Assembly (NCBI RefSeq): GCF_900105185.1
Contig: NZ_FNTJ01000001.1
Span: 496,001 to 560,000, forward strand
Source: Pseudomonas saponiphila
Lineage (GTDB): Bacteria; Pseudomonadota; Gammaproteobacteria; Pseudomonadales; Pseudomonadaceae
Direction of reading: 5' to 3'
DNA length: 64,000 nucleotides
Made by a program: the position numbers and the translations under genes. This document shows positions 16,981 to 25,885 of this stretch, piece by piece. The stretch's first letter is position 1, and each line of letters begins with the position of its first letter. The notes beneath the pieces are model-generated. The model saw only the letters and a program-made list of their open reading frames with translations. It was not told the origin of the DNA and did no database searches.

Positions 16981-17979
16981 GTGGGTATTCAAGGTACGGT
17001 CGTCGAGCTTGGCGTACTGCTGTATCCCGGGGTGCAGATGGCCGCGGTGCACGGCCTGAGCGACCTGTTCGAGGTGGCCAACCGGATCGCCGCTGAGCAG
17101 CCGCAGGCCGCGCTGCCGCGCTTGCGCGTGAGCCATTGGCAGGGAGACGACCCGCACGCGCCGAGGCGGGTCCATGACAGCCTGCCGGGGCCGGACGACG
17201 GCTTGCAGGCGGTGGTGATACCCCCGTCGCTGGCGGGGTTTTCCGCCAGTCAGGCGTCTGCCTCCCTGGTGACCTGGCTACGCCAGCAGCATGCCGCCGG
17301 CGCCACCCTCGGCGGCGTCTGCGTGGGTTCGATCCTGCTGGCTGAAAGCGGCCTGCTCGACGGCCGCAGCGCGACCACCCACTGGACCTCGGCCCGGGCT
17401 TTTGCCGCGCGTTATCCCCTGGTGCGGCTGGAGGCCGACCAGCCCATCGTCGATGACGGCGACCTGATTACCACCGCCGGATTGATGGCCTGGGCCGAAC
17501 TGGGGCTGCGCCTGGTGGACCGCATGCTGGGGCCGAGCATTGCCAGCGCCACCGCGCGCTTTCTGGTGATGGAGCACAGCGCCAGCGCCAGCCAGTGCGG
17601 GAGCAATTTCGCGCCGATCCTCAACCATGGCGACAGCGCGATCCTCAAGTTGCAGCACTGGTTGCAGGCCAATGGCGCAGTGGATGTGTCGCTGCCGGTG
17701 ATGGCGCAACAGGCGGGGCTGGAAGAGCGCACCCTGTTGCGGCGGTTCCGCGCGGCCACCGGCCTCAAGCCGACTCAGTACTGCCAGCACCTGCGGGTGG
17801 GCAAGGCCCGGGAGCTGCTCGAATTCACCAAGGGCACCATCGATCACATTGCCTGGACCGTGGGTTATCAGGACCCGGCAACCTTCCGCAGCCTGTTCAG
17901 GAAAATCACCGGTCTGGCGCCCAGCGAATACCGCAGTCGCTTTGGCGCAGCACCCGGTGCCACCAGCCGCAGCCAGTAG
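16981..17979 (+). CDS. GlxA-family (AraC/XylS-type) transcriptional regulator
   Basis: 332 residues from a GTG at 16981. Residues ~10-190 are a DJ-1/PfpI-like domain (VVIPPSLAGF, GVCVGSILLAESGLLDGR with the nucleophile-elbow Cys, THWTSARAFAARYP, ITTAGLMAWAELGL). Residues ~225-325 are a two-helix-turn-helix AraC domain ending DPATFRSLFRKITGLAPSEYRSRF. This architecture defines the GlxA group, which often senses small amides or amino-acid derivatives. The start is uncertain: the G-rich stretch before GTG is only a fair ribosome site. It is divergent from the isochorismatase-like hydrolase, a common regulator-target layout. Confidence 0.87.
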   Translation: MGIQGTVVELGVLLYPGVQMAAVHGLSDLFEVANRIAAEQPQAALPRLRVSHWQGDDPHAPRRVHDSLPGPDDGLQAVVIPPSLAGFSASQASASLVTWLRQQHAAGATLGGVCVGSILLAESGLLDGRSATTHWTSARAFAARYPLVRLEADQPIVDDGDLITTAGLMAWAELGLRLVDRMLGPSIASATARFLVMEHSASASQCGSNFAPILNHGDSAILKLQHWLQANGAVDVSLPVMAQQAGLEERTLLRRFRAATGLKPTQYCQHLRVGKARELLEFTKGTIDHIAWTVGYQDPATFRSLFRKITGLAPSEYRSRFGAAPGATSRSQ

Positions 17980-18012
17980 GCGGCTGGCCGGCGAATGGGC
18001 CGCGGCTCCTGC

Positions 18013-18032
18013 GCCGGGCTCAGGAGCCCGGC
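18013..18032. terminator. GC hairpin between convergent genes, possible terminator
   Basis: GCCGGGCT-cagg-AGCCCGGC, an 8-bp perfect stem with a four-base loop, lies in the 80-bp gap between the regulator gene (plus) and lhr (minus), which face each other. No T-run follows, so termination would depend on the stem alone. Confidence 0.4.
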
Positions 18033-18059
18033 CTCCGGCAATGTGAGCCGCAGCGAGAC

Positions 18060-21000
18060 TCAGCGCTGTACCAGCTTGTTGCGCAAGGCCTGGGCCTCAT
18101 CGGGCGCCAGCTCCATCCACAACTGCTGGGTGCCGCCGATCTCTGCAGCCGCCGGCAGGCCGTCGCGGTACACCAGGCGATTGCCGCTGAGTGCCGCCAC
18201 CTTGGGCCCGGGCAGCAGCGTGCCCGCCAGGTTCAGCGGATCGACCCCGCACACGGCGACCAGGCTGCCGTCATGGGGCCGCCGGCGGACTTCCCGCAGC
18301 AAGGGGATGGCCTCCGGCAAGGCGAACTGCTCGCCGGCCAGGCCGCTGACAAAGCGTCCACCGCGAATTTCCCCCCGGGCTTCCAGGCGATGGAAGGTGC
18401 GCAGCAGATCGCGCCAGCTGGGCAGCCAGTCCGCCTCGCGCTCCAGCAGGCGCCAGAACACCACGCCGTAACGCCGCAACAAGGTCATGGCCACCTGCTC
18501 CAGGATGGCGGCCGGATCCTCAGGCGCGGCGCGGCGCAGCAGGGCCCAGCGTCCGGCATCGTCCATGCCGCCGACGAAGGCGCCACGGCCGCGCCGGCTG
18601 CTGCGGTTCTGACGTTTGCTCGCCGGGGTGATCAGGGCGCGCAACCCGGCGAAGCTGTCGGCGTTGACCAGTCCGGCCCCCACCAGCTCCTGCAGGACGC
18701 TTTCCAGCTCGCTGCGCAGCAGGTGGGTTTCATGCACCAGCTCATCGAAAAACAAGGCGCCCTGCTGGCTCAATACGGCGTGGACCTTCTGCGCCTTGGG
18801 CGAGAGTTCGTGACGTTCGAGCGGACAGGTCAAGCTGTTCCAGAGGGCCACCCGGGTCCGTGGCAGCAGCACGATCGGTGTGCTGCGCAAGGCACTGCTG
18901 ACAGCCTTGCCGGTGCTGTTGATCCGGCTCCAGGCCACCTTGCCGCTGCGGCACAGTTCATCCAGCCAACTGGCGGAGTAATCCTTGATTCGCGCTGGCA
19001 GCAGGTCGCTGTCCCAGGCCGAAGCCGCGGCCGGGTAGCCTTCGAACTGGCTGACCACTTCGCCGAGCATGGCACTGCCCCGGCCCTGGGTGGCGGGTGA
19101 CAGGTGCTGCCAGTCGAACAGGAAACGCATGAAGTCTTGCAGCGCCACCGGTTCGATTTCCCGGCGCAGGCGCTTGACCGTGTAGCGATGAATCCGCGCC
19201 AGCAGGTGGCGTTCGCACCACTGTTCTTCGCTGGCATCGGGGCTGAAATGGCCGCGCAGCACGTAGCCTTGGCCCTCCAGCTGAACCAGGGCCTGGCTGA
19301 TCTGCCCGGTGGGCAACGCCAGGGGCGCGGCGATCTGCGCCAGGGTCTGTGGGCCAAAGCCACTGAGGCGGGCGCGGATCAGCTCCACCCGCGCCGACTC
19401 CTCGTCCCAGGCCTGGTCGAAGCCGGGCACCGGCTGCAAGGCCGGTTGCAAGGGGGCCTCGGGGTACAGCGCGCGCAGCCAGGTGATGCGTTCCAGGGCC
19501 AGCCACAGATCGCCGGCACCCGTCTGCAAGCGGCAGGCGCGGCCCTGGGTGGCCAGGGTGTCGAGCCAGTGGGGCCAGCGCGGATCGGCCTGAGCTTCGG
19601 CCTCGCTGATGGCGGCCAGGCTCATCAGCGCCTCGTGCATTTCATCGACGGTGGCCGGGTTGGGCCAGGCTTCTTCGGCCACCGCGGTGATGGCGTCGGC
19701 GTCCAGGGCGGCGAGGTCGTCGGTGGCTTGTGGGTCGCTCCAGCGCCGCGCCAGTACCGCCTGGGTGCGGCGCTCTTCCAGGGGCGCGTCATCGAGAAAG
19801 GTGTAGGGCTTGGCGCTGAGAATCTCCGCCGCCAGTGGCGAAGGCGCGGGCAGGTCGCAGCTGAGCAGGCGCACCTGCCCCTGTTCCATGCGCCGCAGCA
19901 GGTGCAGCCAGCCTTCGCTGTCCATGGCCTGGTGCAGGCAGTCGTCGAGGGTCTGCTGTACCAGGGGGTGATCGGGAATCTCGCGCTCGCCGGCGAGGTT
20001 TTCCAGGCAGGCGATCTGATCGGGGAACACGCTGGCGATCAGGTCTTCGCTTTTCATCCGCTGGATCTGCGGCGCCACTTTGCGTCCACCGCTGTAGCGC
20101 GGCAGGGCCAGGGCCACCCCGGCGTTCCAGCGCCAGCGCACGCCGAACAGCGGAGCGTCCAGCAGGGCCTGGACCAGGATGTGTTCGGCGCTGTGGCTGT
20201 GCAGGTAACGCCAGACATCGTCCAGGGCAAAGCTGTGGCTGGTGGACAGCGACAGGACGATGGCGTCTTCGCTGGCGGCGGCCTGCAGTTCGAAGTTGAA
20301 GGTGCGGCAGAAGCGTTTGCGCAGGGCCAGGCCCCAGGCGCGGTTGATACGGCTGCCGAAGGGGCTGTGGATTACCAGCTGGGTGCCGCCGGACTCGTCG
20401 AAGAAGCGCTCCATGATCAGCGTGTCCTGGGACGGCAGCGCGCCCAGGGCCAGGCGCGCCGGCGCCAGGTAGTCCACCAGTTGCTCGGCGCTGGCCGGGT
20501 TCAGCCCCAGCTCGTGGTGCAGCCAGTGGATGGCCGGTTGCAGCTGCCCGGGCGTGGCGCCAAGCAATTCGTCCAGTTGGGCCAGCAGGCGTGCCACCGC
20601 GCTGGATAGCTCGGCGCTGCGGCCCGGGGCCTCGCCGAGCCAGAAAGGGATGTTCGGCGGCTGGCCCTGGGCATCCTCGACCCGCACCTTGCCGGTTTCC
20701 ACCCGCAGGATGCGATAGGACGTGTTGCCCAACTGAAAGACGTCGCCGGCAATGCTTTCCACGGCGAAGTCTTCGTTGACGCTGCCGATGTTCAGGCCCT
20801 GGGGTTCGAGCAGCACGCTGTAGTCGGCGTTGTCGGGAATGGTCCCGCCACTGGTGACCGCCGTCAGCCTGGCCCCGCGACGGCCCCGCAGGGTGCGGGT
20901 CAGGGCGTCGCGATGCAGATAGGCGCTGCGCAAGCCCTGACGGCCGTTGAAACCGTCGGCCAGCATCTGCAGCAGGGCCTGATACTGGGCCTGATCCAGA

Positions 21001-22343
21001 TCGGCATAAGGCGTGGCCCGGCGCAGCAGGCTCAGCAGGGCTGCTTCCGACCACTCCTGGCAGCTGACTTCGGCGACGATCTGCTGGGCCAGCACATCCA
21101 GTGGCGCATGGGGGATCAGCAGGCTGTCCAGCTCGCCGCGGCGCACGCAGTCCAGCAGGGCGGCGCATTCGATCAGGTCGTCCCGGCTCAGGGCGAACAG
21201 CCGGCCTTTCGGCGTGCCGCCGACCTGATGGCCGGAGCGCCCGACCCGCTGCAGAAAGGCCGAGATCGAACGGGGCGAACCGATCTGGCACACCAGGTCG
21301 ACATCGCCGATATCGATGCCCAGTTCCAGGGACGCCGTGGCGATCAGCACTTGCAGCTCGCCGGCCTTGAGTCGTTGTTCGGCGTCCAGGCGCTGTTCCT
21401 TGGCCAGGCTGCCGTGATGCGCGGCCACCGCCGGTTTGCCCAGGCGTTCGCTCAGGTGCCGGGCCAGGCGTTCGGCCAGGCGCCGGGTGTTGACGAATAT
21501 CAGCGTGGTGCGGTGTTCGCGGACCAGCTCGGCGAGACGCTCGTACACCAGCTCCCAGACATCATTGGCCATGACCGCCGACAGCGGCACGGGCGGCACT
21601 TCGATGTCCAGATCCCGCGGGCGCGCATGGCCGATGTCGACAATCGCGCAGGGCCGCTCATGGCCCACCAGGAACCGCGACACGGCCTCGATGGGTTTTT
21701 GCGTGGCGGACAGGCCGATGCGCAGCAGAGGCTCGCTGCACAGGGCCTGCAAGCGCTCCAGGCTCAGGGCCAGGTGACTGCCGCGCTTGCTGCCGGCCAG
21801 GGCGTGGATCTCGTCGACGATCACCGTGCGGGTGCTGGCCAGCATCCTGCGGCCGGAGTCCGAACCCAGCAGCACATAGAGGGACTCCGGCGTGGTGACG
21901 AGAATCTGCGGCGCGCTCTTGCGCATGGCGTTGCGGTCTTTTTGCGGGGTGTCGCCGGTACGCACCGCGGTGCTGATGGACAGTTCCGGCAAGCCCATGC
22001 GGCGCAGCTGCTCGGTGATGCCGGCCAGCGGCTGTTGCAGGTTGATCTGGATATCGTTGCTCAGGGCCTTGAGCGGCGAGACGTAGACCACCAGGGTGGC
22101 GTCCGGCAATCGCCCCCCGGCCGCCAGGCCCTGGCGGACCAGATCATCGATCACCGCGAGAAAGGCGGTGAGGGTCTTGCCCGAACCGGTAGGGGCAGCG
22201 ATCAGGGTCGAGCGGCGCTGGGCGATCAACGGCCAGGCGCGGGCCTGGGCCGTGGTCACGGCGGCAAAGGTGCGCTTGAACCAGGCACTGACGGCGGGGT
22301 GAAAACCGTCCAGGCCCGGGCTCACGGATTCGGCAAGGTTCAT
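18060..22343 (-). CDS. lhr: ATP-dependent DNA helicase Lhr (large helicase-related protein)
   Basis: 1427 residues, full length for bacterial Lhr-L. Superfamily 2 motifs occur in order: APTGSGKT (Walker A, about residue 50), VVYVSPLKALSND (Ia), LVTTPESLYVLLGS, VDEIHALAGSKRG (Walker B, DEIH), GLSATQKP (III), VNTRRLAERLARHL, and IDIGDVDLVCQIGSPRS with QRVGRSGHQVGGTPKGR (V and VI). The long C-terminal part carries the winged-helix and Lhr-specific domains. ATG 22343 is chosen as the first ATG before the conserved core; no strong ribosome site is visible and a TTG at 22379 is possible. Lhr unwinds DNA:RNA and DNA duplexes and is linked to DNA repair. Confidence 0.93.
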   Translation of the reverse strand: MNLAESVSPGLDGFHPAVSAWFKRTFAAVTTAQARAWPLIAQRRSTLIAAPTGSGKTLTAFLAVIDDLVRQGLAAGGRLPDATLVVYVSPLKALSNDIQINLQQPLAGITEQLRRMGLPELSISTAVRTGDTPQKDRNAMRKSAPQILVTTPESLYVLLGSDSGRRMLASTRTVIVDEIHALAGSKRGSHLALSLERLQALCSEPLLRIGLSATQKPIEAVSRFLVGHERPCAIVDIGHARPRDLDIEVPPVPLSAVMANDVWELVYERLAELVREHRTTLIFVNTRRLAERLARHLSERLGKPAVAAHHGSLAKEQRLDAEQRLKAGELQVLIATASLELGIDIGDVDLVCQIGSPRSISAFLQRVGRSGHQVGGTPKGRLFALSRDDLIECAALLDCVRRGELDSLLIPHAPLDVLAQQIVAEVSCQEWSEAALLSLLRRATPYADLDQAQYQALLQMLADGFNGRQGLRSAYLHRDALTRTLRGRRGARLTAVTSGGTIPDNADYSVLLEPQGLNIGSVNEDFAVESIAGDVFQLGNTSYRILRVETGKVRVEDAQGQPPNIPFWLGEAPGRSAELSSAVARLLAQLDELLGATPGQLQPAIHWLHHELGLNPASAEQLVDYLAPARLALGALPSQDTLIMERFFDESGGTQLVIHSPFGSRINRAWGLALRKRFCRTFNFELQAAASEDAIVLSLSTSHSFALDDVWRYLHSHSAEHILVQALLDAPLFGVRWRWNAGVALALPRYSGGRKVAPQIQRMKSEDLIASVFPDQIACLENLAGEREIPDHPLVQQTLDDCLHQAMDSEGWLHLLRRMEQGQVRLLSCDLPAPSPLAAEILSAKPYTFLDDAPLEERRTQAVLARRWSDPQATDDLAALDADAITAVAEEAWPNPATVDEMHEALMSLAAISEAEAQADPRWPHWLDTLATQGRACRLQTGAGDLWLALERITWLRALYPEAPLQPALQPVPGFDQAWDEESARVELIRARLSGFGPQTLAQIAAPLALPTGQISQALVQLEGQGYVLRGHFSPDASEEQWCERHLLARIHRYTVKRLRREIEPVALQDFMRFLFDWQHLSPATQGRGSAMLGEVVSQFEGYPAAASAWDSDLLPARIKDYSASWLDELCRSGKVAWSRINSTGKAVSSALRSTPIVLLPRTRVALWNSLTCPLERHELSPKAQKVHAVLSQQGALFFDELVHETHLLRSELESVLQELVGAGLVNADSFAGLRALITPASKRQNRSSRRGRGAFVGGMDDAGRWALLRRAAPEDPAAILEQVAMTLLRRYGVVFWRLLEREADWLPSWRDLLRTFHRLEARGEIRGGRFVSGLAGEQFALPEAIPLLREVRRRPHDGSLVAVCGVDPLNLAGTLLPGPKVAALSGNRLVYRDGLPAAAEIGGTQQLWMELAPDEAQALRNKLVQR

Positions 22344-22586
22344 GGAAGGTTTTATGCGGCCGCTGCGGCCAACTTGCAAGTACCGCGCGCCTTGGCGCCG
22401 CTGCCGTCGCCTTGGACAGCAACTAGAGTTGAGGCAGGGGATGTATCGGTGCGCAGCGACACTTTCTCAGTGACGGTTGCGCCACAAACCCGCAAAATGC
22501 AACGATTCCGGCAATTCTCGACGGTCGAAACCACGGGATTGACCGATCCAAACCATCGTTCTGAACAGACTGGGCCTGCTGACTCT

Positions 22587-23471
22587 ATGCGAATGCGCCT
22601 TATGTTACTGGGCGGCGGAAATGCCCTTGGGCAGGCGCTGATTCGCCTGGGTGCGGAGGAAGACATCGGTTTCCTCGCGCCCCGTCCCCCGCAAGACGGT
22701 TGGGACGCCGCGAGCCTCACGCAACTGCTCGATGACACCCGTCCGGATGCCTTGATCAATCTGGCTTACTACTTCGACTGGTTTCAGGCGGAGACGGTGA
22801 GCGAGGCCCGCTTGAGCGGCCAGGAACGTGCGGTCGAGCGCCTGGCGGAGCTTTGCCAGCATCACAACATCATCCTGCTGCAGCCTTCGAGCTACCGGGT
22901 GTTCGACGGCTCGCGAGCCACCGCCTACAGCGAGAAAGACGAGCCGGTGCCGCTGGGGCTGCGCGGTCAGGCGCTGTGGCGGATCGAACAGAGCGTTCGC
23001 GCCACTTGCCCTCAACACGTGCTGCTGCGTTTCGGCTGGCTGCTGGACGACAGTACCGAGGGCATTCTCGGGCGTTTCCTGGCCCGGGCCGAGTCTCCCG
23101 AAGAGCTGATGATGGCGGACGACCGTCGGGGCAATCCGACGCCGGTGGACGACGCCGCGCGAGTGATTATCTCGGTGCTCAAGCAACTCGATTGCGCCGC
23201 GCCCCTGTGGGGCACCTACCACTATGCCGGCCAGGAAGCGACCACCCCCCTGGCCCTGGGGCAGGCGGTGCTCAGCGAGGCCCGGCAACTGCATCCGCTG
23301 GCCATCGAGGCGCCCACCGCCCAGGCCCACGCGGCCTGTGCCGATGCCGCCGAAGAGCCGCAGCACGCGGTACTGGCCTGCAAGAAAATCCTTCACACCT
23401 TCGGGATCAAGCCGCGCGCCTGGCGTGCCGCGCTCCCGGCCTTACTGGATAGGTTCTATCGTCATGGCTGA
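22587..23471 (+). CDS. RmlD-like sugar nucleotide-binding / SDR family protein
   Basis: 294 residues from ATG 22587. N-terminal Rossmann turn is modified to LLGGGNALGQAL, followed by DALINLAYYFDW and the substrate segment LLQPSSYRVFDGSRATAYSEKDE that resembles dTDP-4-dehydrorhamnose reductases (Ser-Tyr-x-VFDG). The usual YxxxK has no clear match, so catalysis is uncertain. It overlaps the next epimerase gene by 8 bp, and the pair is in the same order as the two genes next to oprG in P. aeruginosa (as I recall, PA4069 and PA4068). Likely cytoplasmic, role in sugar nucleotide or polysaccharide metabolism unproven. Confidence 0.8.
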   Translation: MRMRLMLLGGGNALGQALIRLGAEEDIGFLAPRPPQDGWDAASLTQLLDDTRPDALINLAYYFDWFQAETVSEARLSGQERAVERLAELCQHHNIILLQPSSYRVFDGSRATAYSEKDEPVPLGLRGQALWRIEQSVRATCPQHVLLRFGWLLDDSTEGILGRFLARAESPEELMMADDRRGNPTPVDDAARVIISVLKQLDCAAPLWGTYHYAGQEATTPLALGQAVLSEARQLHPLAIEAPTAQAHAACADAAEEPQHAVLACKKILHTFGIKPRAWRAALPALLDRFYRHG

Positions 23472-24393
23472 TGGCCCTGTATTGATCACCGGCGGTGCCG
23501 GTTTCATTGGTTCGCACCTGACCGATGCCCTGCTCGCCAACGGCTACTCGGTGCGGGTGCTGGACGACTTGTCCACCGGCAAGCCGAGCAACCTGCCGCT
23601 GGATAACCCTCGGGTCGAACTGATCGAGGGGAATGTCGCCGATGCCGCGCTGGTCAACCGTGCCATGCAAGGCTGCAGCGCCGTGGCGCACCTGGCGGCG
23701 GTGGCGTCGGTGCAGGCTTCGGTGGACGACCCGGTGCAGACCCACCAGAGCAACTTCATTGGCACCCTGAATGTCTGCGAGGCCATGCGCCTGCATGGCG
23801 TCAAACGGGTGCTGTTCGCGTCCAGTGCGGCGGTGTACGGCAACAACGGCGAGGGCCAGTCCATCGACGAGGACACGGCCAAGGCGCCGCTGACGCCTTA
23901 CGCCTCGGACAAACTGGCCAGCGAGCACTACCTGGATTTCTACCGGCGCCAGCACGGGCTGGAGCCGGCGATCTTCCGTTTCTTCAATATCTTCGGCCCG
24001 CGCCAGGATCCGTCCTCGCCCTATTCCGGGGTGATCAGCATTTTCAGCGAACGGGCCCAGCAGGGCCTGCCCATCACTGTGTTCGGCGATGGCGAGCAGA
24101 CCCGGGATTTCGTCTATGTCGGCGACCTGGTGGAGGTGCTGGTGCAGGCCATCGTGGCGCCGCAGCTGGAAGTGGGCGCGGTCAACGTCGGCCTGAACCA
24201 GGCCACCACCCTCAAGCAGATGCTTGCTGCCCTGGCCGAGGTGGTCGGCGAGTTGCCGCCCATCAGCTACGGTCCGGCCCGTGCCGGTGATATCCGCCAT
24301 TCCCGGGCCAACAATCAGCGCCTGCTGCAGCGCTTCCGGTTCCCCGAGCCCACGCCGATGAGTGTCGGCCTGGCGCGCCTGATGGGGCGTTGA
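23464..24393 (+). CDS. NAD-dependent epimerase/dehydratase (UDP-glucose 4-epimerase-like)
   Basis: 309 residues from ATG 23464. Extended SDR features: LITGGAGFIGSHL (GxxGxxG, residues ~8-18), VLDDLSTGKPSNL, AHLAAVASVQASVDDP, FASSAAVYGNNGEG with catalytic Ser, PYASDKLASEHYLDFY for the Tyr-x3-Lys pair, and RFFNIFGPRQDPSSPYSGV. This is the pattern of GalE/WbpP-like epimerases. Overlaps the preceding gene by 8 bp (operon) and is followed by a strong terminator. The exact sugar nucleotide is not known. Confidence 0.9.
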   Translation: MADGPVLITGGAGFIGSHLTDALLANGYSVRVLDDLSTGKPSNLPLDNPRVELIEGNVADAALVNRAMQGCSAVAHLAAVASVQASVDDPVQTHQSNFIGTLNVCEAMRLHGVKRVLFASSAAVYGNNGEGQSIDEDTAKAPLTPYASDKLASEHYLDFYRRQHGLEPAIFRFFNIFGPRQDPSSPYSGVISIFSERAQQGLPITVFGDGEQTRDFVYVGDLVEVLVQAIVAPQLEVGAVNVGLNQATTLKQMLAALAEVVGELPPISYGPARAGDIRHSRANNQRLLQRFRFPEPTPMSVGLARLMGR

Positions 24394-24410
24394 GGGAAAT
24401 CGCAGACATG

Positions 24411-24439
24411 AAAAAGGCGCCTTGCAAGGCGCCTTTTTT
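24411..24439. terminator. Bidirectional Rho-independent terminator
   Basis: AAAAAGGCGCC and GGCGCCTTTTTT form a stem with a short loop between the end of the plus-strand epimerase gene and the end of the minus-strand oprG gene. A runs on the left and T runs on the right allow it to work in both directions. Confidence 0.9.
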
Positions 24440-24453
24440 CATTGTCGGCGGGC

Positions 24454-25152
24454 TTAGAACTTGTAGCCCAGACCCACCATGTAGACCATCGGGTCGACGT
24501 CAACGTTGACCTTGGCGCGAGTGCCAGGGGCCACGCTGTTGTTGTCCACGTAGGCGGTGGTGTTGATGTCGATGTAACGCACTTGGGCGTTGAGCATCAG
24601 TTTGTCGGTCAGCATGTAGTCGGCACCCACCTGCCAGGCCAGGCCCCAGGAGTTCTTGGCGCGGAAGTTGTCGAAACCGGCTTCACTGGCACGGCTGCCG
24701 ACGTGTTCGTCGTAGATCCAGGTGTAGTTGATACCGGCGCCGACATAGGGTTGGAACACCGACTTGGAGTCCAGCGGGTAGTAGACCACGCTCAGGGTTG
24801 GCGGCAGATGCTTGAGGGTACCGAGCTTGCCGTTGGCCGGTGCCAGGGCGGTGTTCTTGAGTTTGACGTCGTGCTCGAACGGAGTGGCGGCCAGCAGTTC
24901 GATACCGATGTTGTTGGTGAGCATGTAGGCGAAGTTCAGACCCAGCTGAGTGTCGCTGCCCATGGTGGCCTTGCCACCCAGGTTGGTGCCTGCCGCTGGG
25001 CCTCGGTCCACTTTGACGCTGCCGCTGTCGGCTTTCGGATTGACGGTGATGGCACCGGCGCGGACGAGAATATCGCCAGCTTCGTGGGCGTTGGCAATCG
25101 GGGCGGCGATGGCGAGCGCGATCAGGGAAGCGCTAAGCAGGGACTTGTGCAT
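24454..25152 (-). CDS. oprG: OmpW-family outer membrane protein, OprG-like
   Basis: 232 residues from ATG 25152 with GGAG upstream. Signal peptide MHKSLLSASLIALAIAAPIANA. The mature part starts HEAGDILVRAGAITVNP and ends MVYMVGLGYKF with the C-terminal Phe of an outer membrane beta barrel; SVVYYPLDSKSVFQPYVGAGINYTW is the hallmark OmpW segment. OmpW/OprG proteins are eight-stranded barrels that pass small hydrophobic or amino-acid solutes. In P. aeruginosa oprG is induced without oxygen through ANR; a matching ANR-type box is present upstream here (25217-25230). Gene order with the epimerase and Zur genes matches P. aeruginosa as I recall it. Confidence 0.9.
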   Translation of the reverse strand: MHKSLLSASLIALAIAAPIANAHEAGDILVRAGAITVNPKADSGSVKVDRGPAAGTNLGGKATMGSDTQLGLNFAYMLTNNIGIELLAATPFEHDVKLKNTALAPANGKLGTLKHLPPTLSVVYYPLDSKSVFQPYVGAGINYTWIYDEHVGSRASEAGFDNFRAKNSWGLAWQVGADYMLTDKLMLNAQVRYIDINTTAYVDNNSVAPGTRAKVNVDVDPMVYMVGLGYKF

Positions 25153-25216
25153 GGGAGCTCCAAAGGACGATTCAAATTGGCTATGTCCAATGGTAAGGAT
25201 CGTCAAGCTGATCGCC

Positions 25217-25230
25217 TTGACTCAGCTCAA
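25217..25230 (-). promoter_or_regulatory. ANR/FNR-type box upstream of oprG
   Basis: TTGACTCAGCTCAA matches TTGAT-N4-ATCAA in 8 of 10 positions and is itself nearly symmetric. A TACCAT hexamer at 25195-25190 (minus strand) is a reasonable -10; with a start near 25183 the box is centred about -40.5, the position for direct activation by FNR-type proteins. Confidence 0.65.
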
Positions 25231-25311
25231 TGAAATGACAGACCCCGGTGGCAAGGCTGAACTATTCTTTTGTTCTGCACTCTTTTGGCCTCGTGCCCAG
25301 GCCCCGTCAGC

Positions 25312-25325
25312 GCCGGCTTGCCGGC
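25312..25325. repeat. REP-like hairpin core
   Basis: GCCGGC-TT-GCCGGC, the same palindromic core as the REP element at 40001-40024, in the gap after the DUF3299 gene. It may also help to end the minus-strand metal operon transcript. Confidence 0.45.
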
Positions 25326-25338
25326 ACCGCGGCCGCAC

Positions 25339-25875
25339 TCACTCCTGCAACTCATAGACATAGATCTTCTGCGCCGCCATCTGGTAGCCGGCATCCGCCA
25401 GCTCGCTGGTGGAGGGTTTGACCTGCATGTCGCCCTCGATCCAGTAAGGCTGATACAGCTCGTCGAGCTTGACCCCGACTTCGCTGGTGACGTGGACGAT
25501 CTGGTTCGATGGCGGCGGCGGCACGTGGATGCAGGCGCCGAAGTAGGGCACCAGGAGAAACTCGGTGGTGCGGCCGTCCTCGTTCACTTCCAGGGGCACG
25601 ATGTAGCCGGGCAGGCGCACCGACAGGCCGTCCAGGCTCTTGACCACCGGTGCATTGGGCAGGTCCTGCTTGGCGGCGGGGGCCGATTCGGCGGCCAGCG
25701 CATCGCTCATCTGCGACAGGTCGTGCAGCGGCTTCATGTTCGGCACTTCCGGCGGCGCGTCCGGCGGGATCATTTCCGACCAGGTCAGGTCCTTCGGCGC
25801 TGCCGCCGCCCACAGCGGCGAGCTGAACAGCAGCGACAGGGCGAGCAGGGAGCGCAGCAAGCGTTGGGTCTTCAT
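25339..25875 (-). CDS. DUF3299 domain-containing exported protein
   Basis: 178 residues. Signal peptide MKTQRLLRSLLALSLLFSSPLWA. The mature protein contains LPGYIVPLEV and FLLVPYFGACIHVPPPPSNQIV, the conserved DUF3299 core with a Cys and a nearby His that could bind a metal. It is the last gene of a four-gene minus-strand unit (ZrgA-like protein, ABC ATPase, permease, this protein), 10 bp after the permease. In P. aeruginosa the counterpart operon (PA4063-PA4066 as I recall) responds to zinc limitation. A role in zinc or other metal handling is inferred from this setting. Confidence 0.87.
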   Translation of the reverse strand: MKTQRLLRSLLALSLLFSSPLWAAAAPKDLTWSEMIPPDAPPEVPNMKPLHDLSQMSDALAAESAPAAKQDLPNAPVVKSLDGLSVRLPGYIVPLEVNEDGRTTEFLLVPYFGACIHVPPPPSNQIVHVTSEVGVKLDELYQPYWIEGDMQVKPSTSELADAGYQMAAQKIYVYELQE

Positions 25876-25885
25876 AAGGCAGGGC

